Origin: Galeopsis tetrahit
Lineage: Eukaryota; Streptophyta; Magnoliopsida; Lamiales; Lamiaceae
Assembly (NCBI GenBank): GCA_963675135.1
Contig: OY776131.1
Location: forward strand, 29,379,881-29,443,880
Length of the DNA stretch: 64,000 nt
Direction of reading: 5' to 3'
A program made the position numbers and the translations under genes. The notes under the pieces were generated by a model. That model was not told the DNA's origin and searched no databases. It saw only the letters and a program-made list of their open reading frames with translations. Below, piece by piece: positions 57,441 to 64,000 of the stretch. Positions within the stretch are counted from its first letter, which is position 1, and every line of letters begins with the position of its first letter.

Positions 57441-57645
57441 AGCCAAAACTACTTAAAAGTTAATACATCAGTAGTTAAGATATATAGTCATTCATATCAG
57501 TTCATCAATTCAAAATCAGATTCATATTCAAAATAAGATCAGATATATCACATATTACAACTAAATCACATAGTCATAGAAATATCACACAAAGATATAA
57601 AGATAAGGTTAAGAAAAGTTATCTCTTGAGCTTAGTCCTTCATCT

Positions 57646-58452
57646 TCAATCTTCATTAGGAATTCTGAATGCCAAATACATTCTGTTCTTGATTTCCATC
57701 ATGTGCTTGTGGTCAGTGATGCCTTCACCCTTAATGATCTTAGCAATAATGTTTCCAACTTCTTTCAGATCAGGTTCTCCATTTTCTAATCTTGGAGGTT
57801 CCCAAACAGGTTCTTCCGGACATACAATCTGGATATCTGCAGCAGCAGCCAGCAATAACATGTCTTCCCAGAAGTTCCTTGCTATGTTCATCATGAACAC
57901 ATCAAAATTAGAATATTCATCTTCTCTGCTTGAATGATCACCAAATTTCTTCACTATGAAATTAGCAATCTGCCATTTCTTTTTCAGATCATTCCAATAT
58001 TCCAAATTTTCAGGATCAACAATGAACTCCAAGTAGTTCTCATTAAGAACTTTTCCATCAGTCTTAGATTTCTTTTTCCTTTTTAAAGCAGCAACTCGAT
58101 TATCAAACTTTTTCCTTGCAGCTTCTGCATCTTTCAACTTTTGCTTTCTGAGTTGTTCATCAGCTTTCTTCTTTTCAGACAATTCAGCTTTCTTCTTAGC
58201 AAGCATCTCATTGTGCTTTTCAACAGCTTCAGCCATCTGTTCATCACTTGGTTGATTACTTCCAATAACATGCTTCAGCTTACTTCTAGACCTGGTAACC
58301 CTTCCAGTCTCTTCAGCCTCTTCTTCATCATGCAAAATCAGTTTCATCTTTCTCTTTCCAGAAGAAGATTCAGCAATGTTCTTCTCAATTGTTGTTACAT
58401 CTTGAGGTTCAGAAGTCTTTTGTTGTCTTCTGAGATTAATTTTCAGCTTCAA
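57646..58452 (-). CDS. Element B second 3' ORF (about 268 codons)
   Basis: An open minus-strand frame; the first ATG is near 58347, so the upstream part starts from a non-ATG codon or is joined to the preceding ORF by readthrough or frameshift. The sequence is highly charged: AKKKAELSEKKKADEQLRK is a predicted coiled coil, followed by a basic KRKKKSK signal-like tract and a C-terminal part with LLLAAAADIQIVCPEEP. Its end, with EVGNIIAKI, weakly recalls the C-terminus of the element A ORF (EVANIFAEG). Function unknown. Confidence 0.6.
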   Translation of the reverse strand: MKLKINLRRQQKTSEPQDVTTIEKNIAESSSGKRKMKLILHDEEEAEETGRVTRSRSKLKHVIGSNQPSDEQMAEAVEKHNEMLAKKKAELSEKKKADEQLRKQKLKDAEAARKKFDNRVAALKRKKKSKTDGKVLNENYLEFIVDPENLEYWNDLKKKWQIANFIVKKFGDHSSREDEYSNFDVFMMNIARNFWEDMLLLAAAADIQIVCPEEPVWEPPRLENGEPDLKEVGNIIAKIIKGEGITDHKHMMEIKNRMYLAFRIPNED

Positions 58453-58550
58453 ACTTATGATCTATTCTTTCAGATCATCCTGACTTGCTTTCAGCTCATC
58501 TTGACTCAAAACCAACTGAGCTCGTTGAGTTTGAGTCTGCTCCATTACTT

Positions 58551-60788
58551 TCATGACTTTATCTTCCCCCTTTTGGCTTCATCCTGCCATTCCTTCAAGG
58601 GTGTCATAAGCAGCTCAACTTTCTTTTGCAATTCAGCAGAAAGTTTCTTCTCTTGTAATCTATGCAGATCATAGATCTTAGACAATGTGTGTTCCAACAC
58701 TTGTTCATATGAATTGGTAGCAGTCAATCTTTCCAATTTCTCAGTAGCTTCCAGCTTGCCTTGTAACTCTTCATTATAGTTTTTCAACAATTCAAAGCTA
58801 GAGTTATCTTGAGCTGTCTCAGTAGGAACAGTTCTTACTGTCTCTTGAACATCATCAAGCACAGTATGCTCAGCAACATCAATTGGTGTGCTTTCCAACT
58901 CATTATCACCCAAATTTTGTTCCTCTAAGACCTCAGTCTCTTCAAGTACAATTGTGTTCTCAAACACCTTAGTTGCATTGGTATCAGCTTCCATATCAGC
59001 TTCTAAATCAACTTCAGCTTGATTATCAAAATTTTCAACACCAACATCCTCAGCTTCCATGTTAACATCAGTATCAACATGTTCATCAGCAGAATTTATC
59101 ACAAAATACTTACAACCAGTTAGCCTTTCAATCAACTGCACAACTGAATCTAGTGTGACTAATTCTGAAAAAGAATTAACACCTGCAGCTTCTCTCTGCT
59201 CTTGTTCCCAGTCATGGAACACAGATAAACCACCCATGCCTTCTGCTACAATTAACAACTCATTCTGGCCAAATCTTCTAAGATACACCCAAGTGCCTAT
59301 CCTTAGAAGTTGTTCAAAAATCATAGAGCTGTCATCTAAACCATGAAAGCTTTTAAGAAGAGCATTTCTCAACTTAAACCTTATTCTCTCTTCCTTATCA
59401 CAAACTGGATAATCCATCAAAAATACTGAATTCGGTTGAATAATTTCGGTTTCAGGAGAAGAGGTGATCTCAATTGGTTCAGAAGAAGGTATATGTTCAT
59501 GCTCAGTAGAGTGATCATGAACTGGTTCAGGAGAAAAATGTGGTGTGGAATTATGTTGAGGACTTGATTGGGGAGTGGGATGAAATGAAGTGTTCTGTGT
59601 GGGTGAGGGAGGAGTGTTGTGTCGAATAGGAGAGTAGTGTACTGACTCCTCAGAACGGGTAGGCTCATGATCAAGGGGTTGGGATTGGATAGGATCAGAA
59701 TTAGAGGGAGTGGAGGAAGTGTTCTTCAGTACTCTTCTGGGTCTAAGCACACTAGCACCCTTAGTTCTCTTATGTAAAATAATAAGGCTTGAAGAACTTA
59801 CTTCTTGCTCTACAGAAGGCTCCTTCTCTTCTGCAGCAACTGACTCTTCTGATTTTTCTGAGGCAACCCTAGCTGATCTGCCTCTCCTTAATCCAGCTTG
59901 GTGAGGATCATGTCTAGCCTTTGTTCTTGTCTCCGGCTCATCATTATCAGAACGGAACATTGATCCACCAGACTCTTGAGGTTGATGCCGAATTCGCCGT
60001 TCTTGTTCAAATATTGTGGACTCCGTTTTGAACAAAAAATTGCCTTGATGAAACTTTTTCGGAGGACTCCAATCCACCTTCTTATCAGCTATTTGAGGCA
60101 ACAGCATGCTCAATTTGCTTCCAAATCCCATCATGGATTTTATGGAGAATTCCTTGGTTTCTTCATCAAACAACACTTTCTCTTTTTCAGCCAACAGCCT
60201 GCCCAAAATAAATCCTTGCCAGTCACCGTCAACTCGATCAATAATAACAGCCATGATTCGAATCTTTAGGTGAGTCAGAGCATCTTGACTATAGTGTTGA
60301 CCTAATAAGCACTTCCCAGCAATGTCCATCAGCAATTGAAGACCTTCTGGAAGAATTTCTTTCTTCAGATTAGTAAGAGTCGAGGGGTCAATATTTATCC
60401 ATCTACCTACGCACGCCTTTTCTTGCCCTGCCATGTAGCTCAGAATATCTACTGGCCCGTCGGGTAGATTAAATGCGATTCCTAGGGTTTCTCTGGTAAT
60501 GGCAACCCTGTGTCCAGAAATCATTGAACGAACGCCATCGTTATCTCCTTGAAGCTGTAAATAGAATTCCATTGCCTCAGGTTCAAAAACCATCTTGGGG
60601 AATGATTCTAGATACTTCTTCAGCCCGCTTTGTTCACACATGGTGAGAATGGCTTGATTCTCGCTCTTTTGCCTTCCGGTGAAGTAGACAGAGTTTTCAA
60701 CAAAAATGCCCTTTTTAAGATTCCATTTTGATGAATCAAACGTACCTACAAATTCATGAGCTTCGTTTAGAATGTCGATAATCGCCAT
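58551..60788 (-). CDS. Element B large 3' ORF, 745 residues, intact
   Basis: ATG at 60788 (MAIIDILNEAHEF), uninterrupted to 58551. The N-terminal third is globular, with MEFYLQLQ...MISGHRVAITRETLGIAFNL, reminiscent of the plant-transposon domain that pairs an FY segment with a VRG/LGLP-type segment. A Ser/Pro/His-rich low-complexity middle follows (about residues 330-460), then a second globular stretch (YPVCDKEERIRFKLRNALLK), an acidic repeat region (VDLEADMEADTNATKVFENT) and a coiled-coil-like C-terminus ending KRGKIKS. No clear signal peptide or membrane helix is seen, so an envelope role is doubtful. It lies between pol and the LTR like the extra ORFs of Sireviruses. It stays open although pol is broken. 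Confidence 0.72.
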   Translation of the reverse strand: MAIIDILNEAHEFVGTFDSSKWNLKKGIFVENSVYFTGRQKSENQAILTMCEQSGLKKYLESFPKMVFEPEAMEFYLQLQGDNDGVRSMISGHRVAITRETLGIAFNLPDGPVDILSYMAGQEKACVGRWINIDPSTLTNLKKEILPEGLQLLMDIAGKCLLGQHYSQDALTHLKIRIMAVIIDRVDGDWQGFILGRLLAEKEKVLFDEETKEFSIKSMMGFGSKLSMLLPQIADKKVDWSPPKKFHQGNFLFKTESTIFEQERRIRHQPQESGGSMFRSDNDEPETRTKARHDPHQAGLRRGRSARVASEKSEESVAAEEKEPSVEQEVSSSSLIILHKRTKGASVLRPRRVLKNTSSTPSNSDPIQSQPLDHEPTRSEESVHYSPIRHNTPPSPTQNTSFHPTPQSSPQHNSTPHFSPEPVHDHSTEHEHIPSSEPIEITSSPETEIIQPNSVFLMDYPVCDKEERIRFKLRNALLKSFHGLDDSSMIFEQLLRIGTWVYLRRFGQNELLIVAEGMGGLSVFHDWEQEQREAAGVNSFSELVTLDSVVQLIERLTGCKYFVINSADEHVDTDVNMEAEDVGVENFDNQAEVDLEADMEADTNATKVFENTIVLEETEVLEEQNLGDNELESTPIDVAEHTVLDDVQETVRTVPTETAQDNSSFELLKNYNEELQGKLEATEKLERLTATNSYEQVLEHTLSKIYDLHRLQEKKLSAELQKKVELLMTPLKEWQDEAKRGKIKS

Positions 60789-62009
60789 AAGAAACAATGT
60801 AGAAGTATAGATGATAGAGTATAGGAATTTTGCGGAAACTTTTGAGCTTAGAGAATTTTCAGATTGTGAAGTGAAGAAGAAGAAGTAAGTTTGATCGTAG
60901 TTTATCTAATTCAAAGCAAATCTAGGGCTTGGATTGATTTAGATTCCACGTTGTGTGGTTTGGATCGAGTATGGAAATGTGTAATTTAAGAAAAACGTTC
61001 CAGATTCATAAAACTCTTTCCAATTTGGAGCCAACTTGTGTTGATAAATACACCTTTTAAAATTAGGTAAAAAATAGAGGAGTGTATTAATCTTCTCTAT
61101 AGATAAACTAATTTTGAACAGATCTTAACTTAAAAGTACTCTAAGGCAATAATACAGTTCTGATGTGTATCAGCACAGTTGTTTATTCCATGCACACTTT
61201 ACTTCAATTTCTTACTTAAATATATTGAAATTTACTTATCTGGGTTCAGCTGAGTACAGTAATCAGCTGAGTATATTCTCCGAGGATCAGATCAGTAGTT
61301 GGGTCAGCTCAGTAATCCTCAGATCAGTTCCCCAACTCTTCTGATTTTCACCTTTTTGTTATCAGCACAGTACTTTCTCAGATCAGTACTGTAACTTTTC
61401 TGTAGACAGATTTTCCTGTAATCAAATAAGCTCTGTAGACAGTTTAATCAGTAATCAGATCAGTTCTGTAGAAAGAATGATATTGTAATCAGAATAGTTC
61501 TGTAGACAAATTAACTTTGTAGTCAGAACAGTCCTGTAGACAAATCAATTCAATAATCAGAACATGTCTGTAGACAGATATGTGCTGTAATCAGATCGGA
61601 TTTGTAGACAGATCAAATCTGTAATCAGATTAGTTTCTCCTCCAGTGGAGAACTCCTCTTCTGTACCTGTTTCACCTTGGTAGAAGTGTTAGTTCATGCA
61701 TAATTGGTGAAATACAGTACAAATTAGTATATAATAATTAAAATAGGTCTTTGTAAGGTTTGTTCTAAGGTGACTTGTGCTCTGAGTCAACATACAGGAT
61801 TTTTCAGAAATCATAGATTCTCCCTTAAATGCATATTCTCAATTCCCTCAGCTTTACCAGCTTCCTCATCGGGATTTAGGCACCTTAGTAACCTTTTTAC
61901 CTGTTTGTGATGAATGTAGTGGTCTTGACATGGTCTGTTCTTCAGAATTACCCTTCTTGGAGTACTGTTCTTGATATCAGCTCAGTACCTGAAATGTTAG
62001 TGTACAACT
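60789..62009. other. Non-coding spacer between pol and large 3' ORF
   Basis: Presumed internal leader or promoter region of the 3' ORFs. Contains the 34-bp array and scattered CAGTAATCAGATCAG motifs (also in LTR B, 57190-57310). No ORF of note. Confidence 0.5.
61400..61634. repeat. ~34-bp tandem array, seven units
   Basis: Each unit runs CTGTAGACA(G/A)AT, a variable middle, then TGTAATCAGA(T/A)CAGTT. Units are 33-34 bp and diverged. Confidence 0.88.
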
Positions 62010-64000
62010 CTATATACATGTAGGATCCATGTCTATCAATCCTAAACTTATGCAAAGCTCTCCAAATCTAGTTTCAGCCAAAGGTTTTGTGAAAATGTCA
62101 GCTCTCTGAATATCAGTATGGATCTTTTCCATCCTTATGTTTTTCTTTTCAATATGATCCCTAATAAAATGATGCCTAACATCTACATGCTTGCATCTAG
62201 TATGTAAAACGGGATTTTGGGTGATGGCAATTGCACTATTGCTGTCACAGAATATAGGTACATTAGATTCCACAATATTGTAGTCTCTAAGTTGTTGCAT
62301 TAGCCAAAGAAGCTGACTACAACAACTTCCAGCAGCCATATATTCTGCTTCAGTGGTAGATGTTTCCACACTTGTTTGTTTCTTTGAAAACCATGATATG
62401 AGCTTAGAACCTAAAAATTGGCATGAACCAGAAGTTGATTTTCTATCTATCCTGCAACCACCAAAGTCAGAATCTGAATAACCACTTAGGGATAAATCAT
62501 CATCTGCAGAATACCACAAACCTCGATTAATGGTACCCTTTAGATATTTCAATATCCTTTTAGCAGTCTCCACATGACTTTCTTTGGGGTTGACCTGAAA
62601 TCTAGCACATACACCTACTGCAAATGCAATATCTGGCCTACTAGCAGTCAAATAGAGTAAAGAACCAATTAAAGCTCGATAATAGGATTGATCAGCACAC
62701 TTACCTTGATCATCTGGATCCATTCTGTATGTTGGCAGCATTGGTACTCCAACTGTTTTATAGGTCTTGATACCAAATTTATCTACAAATTTCTTGTATA
62801 TTTTGCTTGATTGATAAAGATACCTTCAGATGATTGTTTTACTTGAAGACCAAGAAAGTAGGTCATTTCTCCCATCATTGACATTTCAAATTTACTTTGC
62901 ATGAGCTTTGAAAAGCTTTCACTCATGCTTTTGTTAGGAGATCCAAATATTATATCATCAACATAAATTTGGACTAATAAAATGTCTGTACCTTCTTGTC
63001 TTCTGAACAAAGTGCGATCAACTTTGCCTTTAGTAAATCCATTTTCAACTAAGAATAGTGAAAGAGTGTCATACCAGGCTCTTGGGGCTTGCTTCAGACC
63101 ATATAGTGCTTTCTTCTACCTGTATACTTGGTTACCATTTACCTCAAATCCAGGAGGTTGTTCTACATAAACTTCTTCAACAAGTATACCATTCAAAAAT
63201 GCACTTTTCTCATCCATTTGATACACAGTGAATTTCATATAAGCAGCATAAGCAAGAAACAATCTTATAGCTTCTAATCTAGCTACAGGGGCAAATGTTT
63301 CATCATAATCAATACCCTCAGTTTGAGAGTAGCCTTGAGCCACTAATCTAGCTTTGTTTCTCACAACAAGATCATTCTCATCCTTCTTATTTTTGAAAAT
63401 CCACTTTGTACCTACCACATTGTAATCAGTAGGTCTCTCTACGAGTTCCCATACATCATTTCGAGTGAACTGGTTTAATTCTTCTTGCATAGCCATAATC
63501 CAGTTACTGTCAGATAAAGCTTCTTTCACTGTTTTAGGCTCAATAGAAGATAAGAAGCAACACCAACAAAACAGAGAATTACTAGGTTCAGGCTTAGAAT
63601 CAAACAGTTGCCTTCTGGTCTTAACACCTTTATTGGATTCACCAATAATCAGATCAGTAGAATGAGCAGATTTCCATGTTTTTCTAGTCTTAACAGGAAT
63701 ACTTTCATCATCCACATCATGTATATCATAATTATCAATATCAACATTTTCAGCAGGTTTATTCACAGGAGAACAATCAACCAATTCAGGCATGTCAATT
63801 GGTCTAGAAGACTTACCTTTGTCTTTTACCTTTTCTACATCATCGTCTTTGTTTAGAACATTCAAAAATGGATTGTAGGCTTGTACATATTCATAAACAT
63901 CAGTCTCTTCATTGTCTTTGTCAGTTTGAATGGTCAGATCATCAATTTTCTTACTGATCTGATGATCAGCAGAGTCCTGTACAACTTCGTCAAAGACAAC
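62010..64000 (-). pseudogene. Copia pol: reverse transcriptase and RNase H, broken, open to right edge
   Basis: The minus-strand frame from the window edge to 63116 carries the integrase-RT linker and the start of reverse transcriptase (WIFKNKKDENDLVVRNKARL, then GIDYDETFAPVARLEAIR). An in-frame TAG after QVYR replaces the expected codon before KKALYGLKQAPRAWYD. The frame then continues with the catalytic IYVDDIIFG (63010-62783), and a one-base frameshift near 62785 moves it to 62741-62010, which holds PDIAFAVGVCARF and the copia RNase H with SGYSDSDFGG and a KHVDVRHHFIRD segment. Two lesions make it inactive as a single polyprotein. It would copy the element's RNA into DNA. Confidence 0.92.

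Larger units (their letters stand above)
56073..64000 (-). mobile_element. Sirevirus-like copia element B, 3' part, cut by the right window edge
   Basis: Minus-strand order: pol end (64000-62010), spacer with a 34-bp array, 745-codon ORF, 268-codon ORF, polypurine tract, LTR (57421-56073). The YVDD reverse transcriptase and copia-type RNase H place it in Ty1/copia; long ORFs after pol and AAAAAGGGGGAAAT fit the Sirevirus lineage. Its insertion cuts the 3' ORF of element A. Confidence 0.82.

Overview
This is eukaryotic nuclear DNA from a flowering plant. It is AT-rich, has spliced genes with GT/AG introns, and is dominated by plant transposon families. The UGT83-type glycosyltransferases and Sirevirus-like copia elements fit a dicot. 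Lamiales is a guess I cannot prove from the sequence. I see no bacterial features.

Four host genes can be supported. (1) A three-exon gene of unknown function at 7439-8817 (+). (2) and (3) Two UGT83-type glycosyltransferase genes at 9505-11106 and 18380-19945 (+), lying in a ~3.1 kb tandem segmental duplication. (4) A HAS1/DDX18-type DEAD-box RNA helicase at 22116-27370 (-) with at least eleven exons; it has a suspect splice site and no recognisable last exon. The remainder is mostly transposable elements and their remnants.

Layout: 1-3865, 5' end of a minus-strand Ty3/gypsy element (protease, broken gag, PBS, LTR). 3866-7438, spacer with CACTA and Stowaway pieces. 7439-21016, the unknown gene and the two UGT copies, separated by a 5'-truncated LINE that fills the junction and itself contains a 1.58 kb self-complementary Mutator-like element (MULE). 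21017-27370, Stowaway element and helicase. 27711-35678, SINE, Helitrons and a tandemly duplicated compound TIR unit. 36290-45473, nested PIF/Harbinger, MULE and hAT elements, two carrying GC-rich captured-looking DNA. 45640-46703, second LINE remnant. 47369-51818, MITEs and simple repeats. 52017-64000, two Sirevirus-like copia elements on the minus strand; the right one (B) interrupts the left one (A). Each has additional ORFs between pol and the 3' LTR.

The most interesting structure is the palindromic MULE at 15834-17413. Both arms carry the same transposase fragment, so any transcript would fold into a ~780 bp hairpin, the same architecture as the maize Mu killer locus. Also notable are a glycine-to-cysteine change in the sugar-donor motif of the second UGT, several filled/empty insertion sites readable by comparing duplicated segments, and a long intact 3' ORF in a copia element whose pol is broken. 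I did not find a clearly new multi-gene system.
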